From contig NZ_LUKE01000003.1 of NCBI RefSeq assembly GCF_001592735.1, positions 489,565 through 553,564 on the forward strand: a stretch of DNA of 64,000 bases, given 5' to 3'. Each line of letters starts with the position of its first letter. Position 1 is the first letter of the stretch. The position numbers were made by a program, and so were the translations under genes. Source of the stretch: Bdellovibrio bacteriovorus (GTDB lineage Bacteria > Bdellovibrionota > Bdellovibrionia > Bdellovibrionales > Bdellovibrionaceae). Below are positions 16,999 to 24,818 of this stretch, piece after piece. Below the pieces are notes generated by a model, which was given only the letters and a program-made list of their open reading frames with translations, searched no databases and was not told the origin of the DNA.

Positions 16999-18051
16999 GT
17001 GACGCTCCAGGAGATTCAATCTCTTATAGACCAACACCTGCAAACCGAAGGCTTTTCGCACTTTGGAGTGGCGGCTTTGGAGCGCCCGTTTAGCATGTCG
17101 TTTTATAACGAGTGGCTCAAAGAAGGGCTTCACGGCGATATGAAGTACTTAGCCGAACACGCGGGCATCAAAGAAAATCCGCAAAGCAAGTGGCCCCGCG
17201 CGCACAGTGCTTTGGTCTTTGCCATTCCTTACTTTCCGCATCCCCAACCTCAAGAAGCTTCTCCGCCTTTATCATCGGCGCGCATCAGTCTTTATGCCCA
17301 AGGTATGGATTATCATTTTTGGTTTAAAGACAAGATGAATCGTTTATGTAGCGCTTTAAAAGAAATCTTTCCTGACGAAGAATTTTTAGCGTTCACCGAC
17401 AGCAGCCCCATTCTGGAGCGCGATCTTGCAAGACGTGCAGGGTTAGGATGGGTGGGAAAAAACACGTGCGTGATTCACCCCAAAAAAGGCAGCTTGTTTT
17501 TTATTGGGGAGATTTACACTTCACTGAATTTAAAAACAGAAATAGAACCTTTGCCCGACTTCTGTGGCAAATGCCAAAAGTGCATCGACATATGTCCCAC
17601 AGGCGCGCTTTTAGAGCCTCGTAAGATGGATGCACGAAAATGCATTTCTTATCTGACCATTGAATCCCGTGAAGTCCCTGAAGAAAGCTTACGTTCGCAA
17701 ATCGGGGATTGGTTTTTTGGTTGTGATCTGTGCCAGACAACGTGTCCCTGGAACGAAAAGGTTTTCAAAGGCCAATTGAACACCGAAACTGTATTAAGTC
17801 TGAGCGAAGACCAAGAAGCTGATCTTAAAGAAGATCTTAGATATATTCTGACGGCTTCAGGAAAACAATTGAGCCGAGATTTCCTAGGAACACCGTTAGC
17901 GCGAGCGGGATCTTTTGGTTTAAAGCGCAATGCTTTGATCGTGATCGCCAACCGCAAGATCAGCGCTTTACAAGAAGAAGTGCGCACCTTGCAAGCCCAT
18001 CCCAAACTGGGAGAACTTGCCACGTGGACGCTAGAACAATTAAAGGCCTAG
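16999..18051 (+). CDS. queG: Epoxyqueuosine reductase
   Basis: QueG catalyses the last step of queuosine synthesis in tRNA, reducing epoxyqueuosine with a cobalamin cofactor and two [4Fe-4S] clusters. Both cluster motifs are seen: CGKCQKCIDICPTGAL and CDLCQTTCPWN. The core segment DSSPILERDLARRAGLGWVG is present. GTG 16999 has a GGAAAGAG stretch eight bases upstream and gives 350 aa; the frame is open upstream but would overlap the divergent cca gene. The tail overlaps the next convergent gene by 12 bases. Confidence 0.92.
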   Translation: MTLQEIQSLIDQHLQTEGFSHFGVAALERPFSMSFYNEWLKEGLHGDMKYLAEHAGIKENPQSKWPRAHSALVFAIPYFPHPQPQEASPPLSSARISLYAQGMDYHFWFKDKMNRLCSALKEIFPDEEFLAFTDSSPILERDLARRAGLGWVGKNTCVIHPKKGSLFFIGEIYTSLNLKTEIEPLPDFCGKCQKCIDICPTGALLEPRKMDARKCISYLTIESREVPEESLRSQIGDWFFGCDLCQTTCPWNEKVFKGQLNTETVLSLSEDQEADLKEDLRYILTASGKQLSRDFLGTPLARAGSFGLKRNALIVIANRKISALQEEVRTLQAHPKLGELATWTLEQLKA

Positions 18052-18558
18052 CTTTTTCAAAAGCTCATCGATGTCTGTCTGCTTCATTTTACCTTGATCG
18101 GCCGATCCCAACCCCACACTCATGCTGTAGGATTCGTTGAATTGTTTTGAAACCCAGCGCAGACGCTCGATGAAGGCTTCGGGAATTTCTTCTTTAAGGC
18201 TTTCAACGTTTTGATGAATGTTGTTTAAAAGCTCACGCAAGTTTTCTGTGGCATCAAGCAAGATGGCGACACACACATCAAAGAATTTCTCATTATCGGT
18301 GATTTGGGAGGCCTTATACCCCACGGCCTTACACAGGGCCGAGTAGTCCGCGATCAGGTGAATGGCGTGTTCGGGCGGCGCCATCAGGGCTAAACTCTTA
18401 GCTCCCCCCATGATACGGTCCACGTTATTGCCATAATCGGCGAGTTTTTTGACTTGCGAGAAGTTCCCTTCAATACTTTCGAGAAGGTCTATCAACTCAT
18501 CAATCAAGGACTTTGACTCATTCAAAAATTCTTCTACAATTTCTTTATCTATCGACAT
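18040..18558 (-). CDS. Hpt-like helical protein lacking the phospho-acceptor His
   Basis: This soluble, highly helical protein opens with EIVEEFLNESKSLIDELIDL, like the start of an Hpt or CheA P1 domain. Where Hpt domains carry HxxKGxA it reads RIMGGAKSLA, with no His. It may be a decayed Hpt domain or an adaptor. The start at ATG 18558 is chosen because the HD gene begins divergently at 18594; the ribosome site is weak. Its head-to-head position with an HD-domain gene hints at a shared signalling role. The family call is tentative. Confidence 0.55.
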   Translation of the reverse strand: MSIDKEIVEEFLNESKSLIDELIDLLESIEGNFSQVKKLADYGNNVDRIMGGAKSLALMAPPEHAIHLIADYSALCKAVGYKASQITDNEKFFDVCVAILLDATENLRELLNNIHQNVESLKEEIPEAFIERLRWVSKQFNESYSMSVGLGSADQGKMKQTDIDELLKKLGL

Positions 18559-18593
18559 CTGTAAAAAGATACCAACCAGAGGACGAACGAGCA

Positions 18594-19517
18594 ATGGATT
18601 ATGTTTCTATCCGCGTAAGCACACTGCGTGGCGATCAAAAAATCGACTTTAACGCCTACGTTAAAATTAACGAGAAAATGATCCTCTACCTTCGTCGAGG
18701 TGACAGCTTTGAGGGTGAACGCCTGAAGCGCTTAAAAGAGAAAAAACTGCGTAAGATGTTTATCGTCACTGACGAAGAGTCCCTGTACCGGGATTACTTG
18801 CAAAAAAATATTGAAACCGCTTACCACGATTCAAATAAAGACATGCAAACGCGCGCGGAAATCATTCAAGGGGCACAGCAAAGCAACACGGAAGAAGTTT
18901 TCGAAAACCCCGAGAGCGAAAAATCCTATGCCGAGTGTAAAGATGCGGCCGGAAAGTATGTTGATTTCATCATCAACAATACGGATGCGTTTAAAAAAGT
19001 CATGGGTATGGAAAATACGGACAAAAACATCGCCCATCACGGAGTTACTGTGGCCACTCTGTCGATTGCATTGGCCAATAAACTAGGAATCACGGATGCA
19101 AAACGCACCCAGCTGTTAACTCTGGGCTCGTTGCTGCACGACTTTGGACACCACGCGAGCTCTTTAAACTTGGTACAGCCCTTAGCAAAAATGAGTGCCG
19201 AGGATAAAGCAATCTGGGCTCGCCACCCTTCTGAAGGCGCCCAAAAAGTTCAAGACAAGAAACACTTTGATCAAACTGTGATCAATATCATCAATCAGCA
19301 CGAAGAAACCATCAACGGTGGAGGCCCTCTCGGTTTGCGCGAAAAGGATATCGATCCTCTTTCCGTGATTGTGAGTTCGGCCAACGCCATGGATCGTTTG
19401 ATCACATTTGAAAATATACCTAAATCCGAAGCCGCTAAAAAGCTGATGATTGAGCACGTGGGAAATCATCCCTTGAACCACATCCAGATGCTCAACGATA
19501 TCGTCAAGAGTCTTTAA
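18594..19517 (+). CDS. HD-GYP-like phosphohydrolase
   Basis: Residues 1-70 resemble the N-terminal domain often fused to HD-GYP proteins. The HD domain (about 135-300) keeps most metal ligands: NIAHHG, LLHDFGHH, HPSEGA and NQHEE. The terminal motif is GGP (INGGGPLG) instead of GYP. It may hydrolyse c-di-GMP or a related nucleotide, but this is uncertain. ATG 18594 has AGAGGA ten bases upstream; the open extension upstream is antisense to the Hpt-like gene. A strong bidirectional terminator follows. Confidence 0.82.
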   Translation: MDYVSIRVSTLRGDQKIDFNAYVKINEKMILYLRRGDSFEGERLKRLKEKKLRKMFIVTDEESLYRDYLQKNIETAYHDSNKDMQTRAEIIQGAQQSNTEEVFENPESEKSYAECKDAAGKYVDFIINNTDAFKKVMGMENTDKNIAHHGVTVATLSIALANKLGITDAKRTQLLTLGSLLHDFGHHASSLNLVQPLAKMSAEDKAIWARHPSEGAQKVQDKKHFDQTVINIINQHEETINGGGPLGLREKDIDPLSVIVSSANAMDRLITFENIPKSEAAKKLMIEHVGNHPLNHIQMLNDIVKSL

Positions 19518-19522
19518 ATTAA

Positions 19523-19560
19523 AACTAAAAAGGGCTTCACGAAGGAAGCCCTTTTTAGTT
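19523..19560. terminator. Bidirectional terminator
   Basis: Sixteen-base perfect arms (19523-19538 and 19545-19560) contain GGGCTTC/GAAGCCC flanked by A- and T-runs. It lies between the convergent HD gene and beta-barrel gene, serving both. Confidence 0.9.
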
Positions 19561-19577
19561 ATTCATTAAAAAAATCT

Positions 19578-20129
19578 TTAGAATACAAATCCGACCGTTA
19601 ACATCGGAAACAACTCGGTCATTTTATATTTATCCACAGAGGCATTGCTTTCATCTTTTTTGTATTCCACGGAACGATAGGTCAGCTCCACGCCCACTAA
19701 AAAATTGCCGGTGACGTTATTGATATAACCTAAATCCGCCTGTAGACCCGAGCCCTCTTTAAGATCGCCATACTCGGCACTTAAAATATAGTGCCCCTTG
19801 ATGAAAAAGCCGCTGGCCCCGACATACCCCACAGAAGCCCCTAGGTTTTTACCGTCCGTCGAGTTGGATCCATTGGTGGAGTTTCTCATGGTGTAAAGCC
19901 CGCCCAGATACAGGCCATTGCCGGTCAAATACCCAAGTTTAATATCATAGATACTTACTTTCGAGTCCGAGGACGCCGTGCCACCGCCCGCAGTCACCTC
20001 GGTTGTATTGTTATACATATAGGCATTCAATGTAGCCATAACGCCGCTTGAGCTTCCCCGGGCTTGCGCCACGGATACAAAAGCAGAGGTCATCATCACC
20101 GCAGCTATCGCCAAAACTTGTAATCTCAT
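19578..20129 (-). CDS. Outer-membrane beta-barrel-like protein
   Basis: A signal peptide (MRLQVLAIAAVMMTSAFVSV, ending AQA-R) precedes alternating Gly- and Tyr-rich strands and a C-terminal FPMLTVGFVF, with the terminal Phe typical of porin-like barrels. ATG 20129 has AAGGAG seven bases upstream; a GTG one codon earlier is less well spaced. At 183 aa it would make a small eight-stranded barrel. It is probably an OmpW/OmpA-type small barrel; the exact family was not recognised. Confidence 0.7.
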   Translation of the reverse strand: MRLQVLAIAAVMMTSAFVSVAQARGSSSGVMATLNAYMYNNTTEVTAGGGTASSDSKVSIYDIKLGYLTGNGLYLGGLYTMRNSTNGSNSTDGKNLGASVGYVGASGFFIKGHYILSAEYGDLKEGSGLQADLGYINNVTGNFLVGVELTYRSVEYKKDESNASVDKYKMTELFPMLTVGFVF

Positions 20130-20156
20130 CACAACACTCCTTGTTTATGGGTTCGC

Positions 20157-20993
20157 TTACCGAGTTAGTATAGCGTGCTGACAGAGCCCTTGAAACTTTT
20201 TTCCCCACTCTTCGGCATTTATTTGAGTGTCTATTTCGTCACTTATCAGGGCCATTTCAATGAGTTGTTTTTCCGTGTACTTTCTATCTTCGTGTAATAA
20301 ATCGAGGATTTGCGCCTCATAGACGTCCAGTCGTTTTTCCACCACAGTCTGTTTTTTATCATCGTAAACAAAAGCATACACACCTTGGTCTCGAGATAAG
20401 ACGGGATTGTGGACGCTTAAATGAATGATCTGCAAACTCGGGTTCACGTGCACGAAGCCCGCTTCGGACTTGTCCGGCTCAAACGGCTGCACCTCTATCC
20501 ACGCCCACACCCACTCCCAATGAGCCAGCTCTAAAAGAGCTTTGTTCTCTGGAAACTTGGAGCGCAAAAAACCGACAAAATATCGCCAATGATCTTGAAG
20601 CAACCAACTGCTCCATTCCATTTCCTGAAGATAAGCATCCATCATGCGCGAAGCCGCGACACCTAAAGCGCTTCGCGTGCGAGGAAAAAGCCGCGCGAAA
20701 AGTTTTTTTTGTTCTTCACCAAAATCAAACGCCGGGCCTTTTTGAGTTTGTAGGGGGCGCAACCACTGCAAGGTTCTTAAAATTTCCGCGGAATAAATTC
20801 CATGCACGGAATCAGGGATGATCTCTTCGTAAGTGAGCAGAATGAATTTTTTTATTTTTTGCAGTTCTTCAATCTGATGACGCCGCAAGGCCCCGACCCC
20901 AACAATATCAATATCGCGCAAGATTAAAACTTCGCTGGCGGGAATTTCATCGATCAATGGAAAATCAAGTTGAGGCGATTTATCTATAGGCAT
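20157..20993 (-). CDS. Protein of unknown function, possibly DUF2063-like
   Basis: This is a soluble 278 aa protein without signal peptide. The middle and C-terminal parts (LLELAHWEWVWAWIEVQ, VNPSLQIIHLSVHNPV, then a strand-rich stretch ending in a helical EAQILDLL) recall the DUF2063 layout, whose members sit beside metal-binding peptide-modification enzymes. No such partner is nearby, and the match is by eye only. The start has no clear ribosome site. It is in line with the beta-barrel gene, 28 bases upstream of it. Confidence 0.5.
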   Translation of the reverse strand: MPIDKSPQLDFPLIDEIPASEVLILRDIDIVGVGALRRHQIEELQKIKKFILLTYEEIIPDSVHGIYSAEILRTLQWLRPLQTQKGPAFDFGEEQKKLFARLFPRTRSALGVAASRMMDAYLQEMEWSSWLLQDHWRYFVGFLRSKFPENKALLELAHWEWVWAWIEVQPFEPDKSEAGFVHVNPSLQIIHLSVHNPVLSRDQGVYAFVYDDKKQTVVEKRLDVYEAQILDLLHEDRKYTEKQLIEMALISDEIDTQINAEEWGKKFQGLCQHAILTR

Positions 20994-21054
20994 TTTATAA
21001 TTTATTATGTGAGTTTAAGAAAGAACGAGCAAGTCATGGGGTTATTGACTTGGT

Positions 21055-21082
21055 TTGTCAAAAAATGGAGTAGAAATACTAT
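21055..21082 (+). promoter_or_regulatory. Candidate promoter of the tryptophan-dioxygenase operon
   Basis: TTGTCA at 21055, 16 bases, TACTAT at 21077. A short ACGCC/GGCGT stem follows before the first gene. Confidence 0.35.
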
Positions 21083-21117
21083 TGACGCCCTTTTAGAGGC
21101 GTGAAAAAACCTTGGCC

Positions 21118-21723
21118 ATGAAATGGTTTTTTGTCCTCAGTTTTGTCCTCACCACGAGCGTCGCTTCTCTTAGCGCGGCCGCACCGTCATTTTCTGGGGA
21201 ATTAAGCTTATTCCAAGAATCACTTCATATCACTCTTGCTAAGGGCCAATGCCCTCGCTACCAATTAGTTCCTAAAAACAGCATCGTGGCTCTGCATATG
21301 CGCAAGCTTGCCTCAGGCGATTTCGTTGAAGGCTCCGGCCAATTGGACGACGATCACTGCAAAGCTTTTGTTGAAAGCATTGAATACGTCGGCCTGCGCA
21401 AGCTTTTAGGTTACTGGTACAGCGAAACAGCGGGGATTATCACGGTTCGCGATTTCAGTTCCTTAAGTTTTTATCCCATGAATAAGACCTCCGACCTCAA
21501 AGACGATGCTTTAAGCAGAACGGGGGACCCTATCACTTACCGCTACAGTGTTACTCCCTCGGAAGGTAAAGAATGGGTGGTGTTTTTATCCAATGCGCAA
21601 GGCACTAGCTTTGCAACTTTGATGTTCTCAAGTAAATTTGTGACCATGAAAATTTATGACTCTGAAACCGGTTCCTTGAATCAAACCCTTCGTCTTTCTA
21701 AGTGGGGCGATTTGAAGCGATGA
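21118..21723 (+). CDS. Secreted protein of unknown function
   Basis: A signal peptide (MKWFFVLSFVLTTSVASLSA) is followed by about 180 mature residues with two Cys (GQCPRY, DDHCKAF) that could form a disulfide. No family is recognised. A TTG six bases upstream in the same frame is an alternative start, and neither has a strong ribosome site. The stop TGA overlaps the ATG of the arginase-family gene, so it is translationally coupled to an apparent amino-acid catabolic operon although it is an exported protein. Confidence 0.6.
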   Translation: MKWFFVLSFVLTTSVASLSAAAPSFSGELSLFQESLHITLAKGQCPRYQLVPKNSIVALHMRKLASGDFVEGSGQLDDDHCKAFVESIEYVGLRKLLGYWYSETAGIITVRDFSSLSFYPMNKTSDLKDDALSRTGDPITYRYSVTPSEGKEWVVFLSNAQGTSFATLMFSSKFVTMKIYDSETGSLNQTLRLSKWGDLKR

Positions 21724-22679
21724 GCTGGTTTCACCCCATCGACAAACATCTGCTTTTTACAAAAAACGATAAAGAAGATCCGCGACTGGGCGAATGCGTC
21801 CAAGCTTTACCAAAAGTAGAACTTGATTCCCTGTCGCAAATAGATGCTGATTTCACTGTTCTAGGTTATCCCGATGATGAAGGCATTAACCTCAATGGTG
21901 GCCGGCCGGGCGCACAAGTAGCTCCTTTAGAAATTCGTCGTTACCTTTACAAAATGACTCCACATTTAAAGTGCAAAACTTTGCCACGTATTGTGGATCT
22001 TGGTGATCTTGTCGATCGCGAAAAACCTTTAGCCGAACGCCATGAGCGTGCACGCCAAGTGGTAAAAAACTTAGCACAAAACCATCGCCGCTGGATCTCT
22101 TTAGGCGGAGGTCATGATTACGGTTACTGTGATGGTGCTGGTTTCGTTGAAGCCTTTAAGGGCGATGCGGTTTTAATTAATTTTGATGCTCACTTAGATG
22201 TACGCCCGACCGACAAAGGTTTTAATTCCGGCACACCATTTTTCCGTGTGCTTTCAGAATTTAAAAATGATGTGAACTTTGCTGAAATCGGCCTCCAAAA
22301 CCAATGCAATAGCCAAGCCCATTTTCGATGGGCCGAAAACCAAGGGGCCAGTCTCTTCACTTTAGATCAAGTGGCAGAGCAAGGTTTACTTGCGGTTCTA
22401 AAAAAGTTCATGGCCGGTAAAGAAAATAAAAAAGTTTTCTTAAGTGTCGATATTGATGCGTTTAACTCTATGGAAGCTCCGGGCTGCAGCCAGTCTTGGA
22501 CAACAGGCTTAAAAACGGCCGAATTTATTCCGGCATTAAACTGGCTGATTGAAGCCCATGACGTTCGCGGCATGGGTGTTTACGAGGTCTCCCCGCCCTT
22601 AGATCAAGACAATCGCACAAGCAAATTAGCCGCCTTGCTCATTCATAATTTCATTTTCTCAAACCTCATGAAGGCTTAA
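21720..22679 (+). CDS. Arginase-family hydrolase (formimidoylglutamase-like)
   Basis: This is a binuclear-metal ureohydrolase fold. Metal ligands are seen in GGGHDYGY, NFDAHLDVR and SVDIDAFNSMEAPGCS. The last lacks the DPxxAPG form of arginase and agmatinase and is closer to formimidoylglutamases. It is 319 aa. ATG 21720 overlaps the upstream stop (ATGA). No other histidine-degradation gene is present. The downstream genes are a threonine-aldolase-fold enzyme and tryptophan 2,3-dioxygenase, so it could instead hydrolyse N-formylkynurenine; that is a hypothesis. Confidence 0.8.
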   Translation: MSWFHPIDKHLLFTKNDKEDPRLGECVQALPKVELDSLSQIDADFTVLGYPDDEGINLNGGRPGAQVAPLEIRRYLYKMTPHLKCKTLPRIVDLGDLVDREKPLAERHERARQVVKNLAQNHRRWISLGGGHDYGYCDGAGFVEAFKGDAVLINFDAHLDVRPTDKGFNSGTPFFRVLSEFKNDVNFAEIGLQNQCNSQAHFRWAENQGASLFTLDQVAEQGLLAVLKKFMAGKENKKVFLSVDIDAFNSMEAPGCSQSWTTGLKTAEFIPALNWLIEAHDVRGMGVYEVSPPLDQDNRTSKLAALLIHNFIFSNLMKA

Positions 22680-22681
22680 AA

Positions 22682-23707
22682 ATGAAACGTGGATTTGGCA
22701 GCGACAATCACTCGGGCGTTCATCCGAAAATTTTAAAATCTTTATCTGAAGCAAATATTGAACACGCTCCTTCGTATGGCACCGACGAATGGACCGAACG
22801 CGCGGAAAAATCTTTTAAAAATCACTTCGGCGAGCAGACCCAGGTGTTTTTCGTATTTAATGGTACGGCGGCCAATGTCACGGCCTTAAGAGCTTTGGCC
22901 AAACCTTATCAAGCGGTTTTTTGTTCCGACGTCGCCCATATTCACGTGGATGAATGTGGAGCCCCTGAATTTATGGCCGGACTGAAACTTTATCCATTGC
23001 GGTCAGTTAACGGCAAAATCACGGTGGAAGTTTTAGAAAAAGGCTATATCCGCCGGGGGGATCAGCACTACTCCCAAGGACAAGTCGTAAGCCTGACTCA
23101 ACCCACAGAACTTGGAAGTGTCTATTCTGTGGAAGAGTTAAAAAACATTATCGCCTGGGCTAAGGAAAGAAAGATCCTGGTGCATATTGATGGCTCTCGT
23201 CTTTCCAATGCCGTGATGTATTTAAAAAAATCCTTTAAAGAACTCACGACAGATTTAGGCGTCGATATTGTTTCTTTTGGTGGAACCAAAAATGGACTGA
23301 TGATGGGCGAGGCCGTCGTCATCTTAAACCAAGAACTGGCGCGCGATTTTAAATATATTCGCAAACAAAGTGCACAGCTCCCCTCTAAAACGCGCTTTAT
23401 CGCTTGTCAATTTGAAGCCTATTTTAAAGACAACCTTTGGCATGATATCGCGACACATGCTCACACCAAGGCCTTAGAGCTTTACACCGCAGTCCGAGAT
23501 ATTACCGGCGTGTCCGTGCGCGAAGTGCCACAAAGCAACGCCGTCTTTGTGACTTTGCCCCCCGCTTGGATTAAGATTTTACGCAAAGATTATTTCTTTT
23601 ATGTTTGGGATGAGCACAGTTTTGAATGTCGCTTCATGACCTCATGGGACACGCAAAGTGAAGACATCCAAGGACTTGCAAAAAAAATGAAGGAGATCCG
23701 TCCATGA
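22682..23707 (+). CDS. Low-specificity L-threonine aldolase / beta-eliminating lyase family
   Basis: This is a fold-type I PLP enzyme. It shows FVFNGTAANVTALRAL, HIHVDECGAPE, the PLP Asp in LVHIDGSRLSNAV and the Schiff-base Lys in SFGGTKNGLM. The 341 aa length matches LtaE-type aldolases, which split L-threonine or allo-threonine to glycine and acetaldehyde. It sits between the arginase-family gene and tryptophan 2,3-dioxygenase with a four-base overlap, so a different amino-acid substrate such as kynurenine is possible. AAGG lies upstream of the ATG. Confidence 0.87.
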   Translation: MKRGFGSDNHSGVHPKILKSLSEANIEHAPSYGTDEWTERAEKSFKNHFGEQTQVFFVFNGTAANVTALRALAKPYQAVFCSDVAHIHVDECGAPEFMAGLKLYPLRSVNGKITVEVLEKGYIRRGDQHYSQGQVVSLTQPTELGSVYSVEELKNIIAWAKERKILVHIDGSRLSNAVMYLKKSFKELTTDLGVDIVSFGGTKNGLMMGEAVVILNQELARDFKYIRKQSAQLPSKTRFIACQFEAYFKDNLWHDIATHAHTKALELYTAVRDITGVSVREVPQSNAVFVTLPPAWIKILRKDYFFYVWDEHSFECRFMTSWDTQSEDIQGLAKKMKEIRP

Positions 23708-24783
23708 AATACCCTCCGGTTCACTATCACACCTATTTAGGACTTGATCCTTTACTAACGGCCCAACACCGCAAAAGCCTTGAGTACGGAAAGCCCGCTC
23801 ATGACGAAATGCTTTTCATCATCGTGCACCAAACTTACGAGCTGTGGTTTAAACAGATCCTGTTTGAATTAGATGCTGTTTTAAAAATCTTTGCCCAAAA
23901 TGAAATCGCGGAAACGGACATGGGTTTTGCCTGCGCTCGTTTAGAACGTATCGTGAGCATCCTAAAACTAGTGATCGGCCAAGTGGATGTTTTAGAAACC
24001 ATGACCCCGCTTGATTTTTTGGATTTCCGTGACATGCTTTACCCCGCTTCAGGCTTTCAAAGCTTCCAATGGCGCTTGATCGAAACAAAATTGGGTCTAC
24101 GCACGGGCGATCGCCTGGCTTACAACCAAGCTCCGTTTTTTAAATCCTTAACTGAGGAACAACAAAAACTGATGCTAGATGTTCTTGATGAACCTTCGTT
24201 GTTCGACTCACTAGACAAGTGGCTGGCACGCACCCCTTTCTTACAATCCAAAGACTATAACTTCTGGGATTCTTATAAAAAAGCCGTGCAAACCATGTTT
24301 AACGACGACATTGAAACCGTGCGTGGGAACCCCCGCTTGACCGAGGAAGATAAAAAGAAAAACATCGAGGGCTTGCAGAACACGTTAAAAAGTTTTGATG
24401 CGCTTTTTGATGAGACGCTGTTTGAAAAATTGCGCGCCGAAGGACAGTTCCGTCTCAGTTACAAGGCTTGGCAAGCCGCCCTGTTGATTCAAGTTTATCG
24501 TGACCAACCTATTCTTCAAGGGCCGTTCCGCATCATTCGTGCGCTTTTAGATATTGATGAATCCATGACGACGTGGCGCTATCGCCACGCCTTGATGGCG
24601 ATGCGCATGCTGGGGCAAAAAATTGGAACTGGGGGATCCAGTGGTCATAAGTATTTGGCCGAAGCCACCGCCAAACATAAAGTCTTTGGCGACTTCTTTA
24701 ACTTAACCACATTCTTTATTCCCCGCTCTCAGATCCCGCCCTTACCTAAGGCGATCGCGGATAAGATGAGTTTTCATTATTAA
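23704..24783 (+). CDS. kynA: Tryptophan 2,3-dioxygenase
   Basis: This haem enzyme opens the indole ring of tryptophan to give N-formylkynurenine. The segment FIIVHQTYELWFKQILFE carries the active-site His near residue 40; TTWRYRHALMAMRMLG carries the haem-ligand His; GTGGSSGHKYL is the substrate loop. At 359 aa it is longer than the compact bacterial form (about 290) and closer to larger homologues. AAGGAG lies eight bases before ATG 23704, inside the overlapping upstream gene. It is the last gene of the operon. No cyclase-type kynurenine formamidase or canonical kynureninase is in the window. Confidence 0.93.
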   Translation: MKYPPVHYHTYLGLDPLLTAQHRKSLEYGKPAHDEMLFIIVHQTYELWFKQILFELDAVLKIFAQNEIAETDMGFACARLERIVSILKLVIGQVDVLETMTPLDFLDFRDMLYPASGFQSFQWRLIETKLGLRTGDRLAYNQAPFFKSLTEEQQKLMLDVLDEPSLFDSLDKWLARTPFLQSKDYNFWDSYKKAVQTMFNDDIETVRGNPRLTEEDKKKNIEGLQNTLKSFDALFDETLFEKLRAEGQFRLSYKAWQAALLIQVYRDQPILQGPFRIIRALLDIDESMTTWRYRHALMAMRMLGQKIGTGGSSGHKYLAEATAKHKVFGDFFNLTTFFIPRSQIPPLPKAIADKMSFHY

Positions 24784-24792
24784 TGATAATTT

Positions 24793-24818
24793 AAAAAGCC
24801 GCTTTTAGGCGGCTTTTT
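24793..24818. terminator. Terminator after kynA, usable both ways
   Basis: AAAAAGCCGC and GCGGCTTTTT pair around a six-base loop with T-runs in both directions. It overlaps the last codons of the convergent chemoreceptor gene. Confidence 0.85.

Noticed and set aside
21720..22679. Arginase or agmatinase as the definite name
   Set aside because: The DPxxAPG metal/substrate motif is absent, and the operon context points elsewhere.
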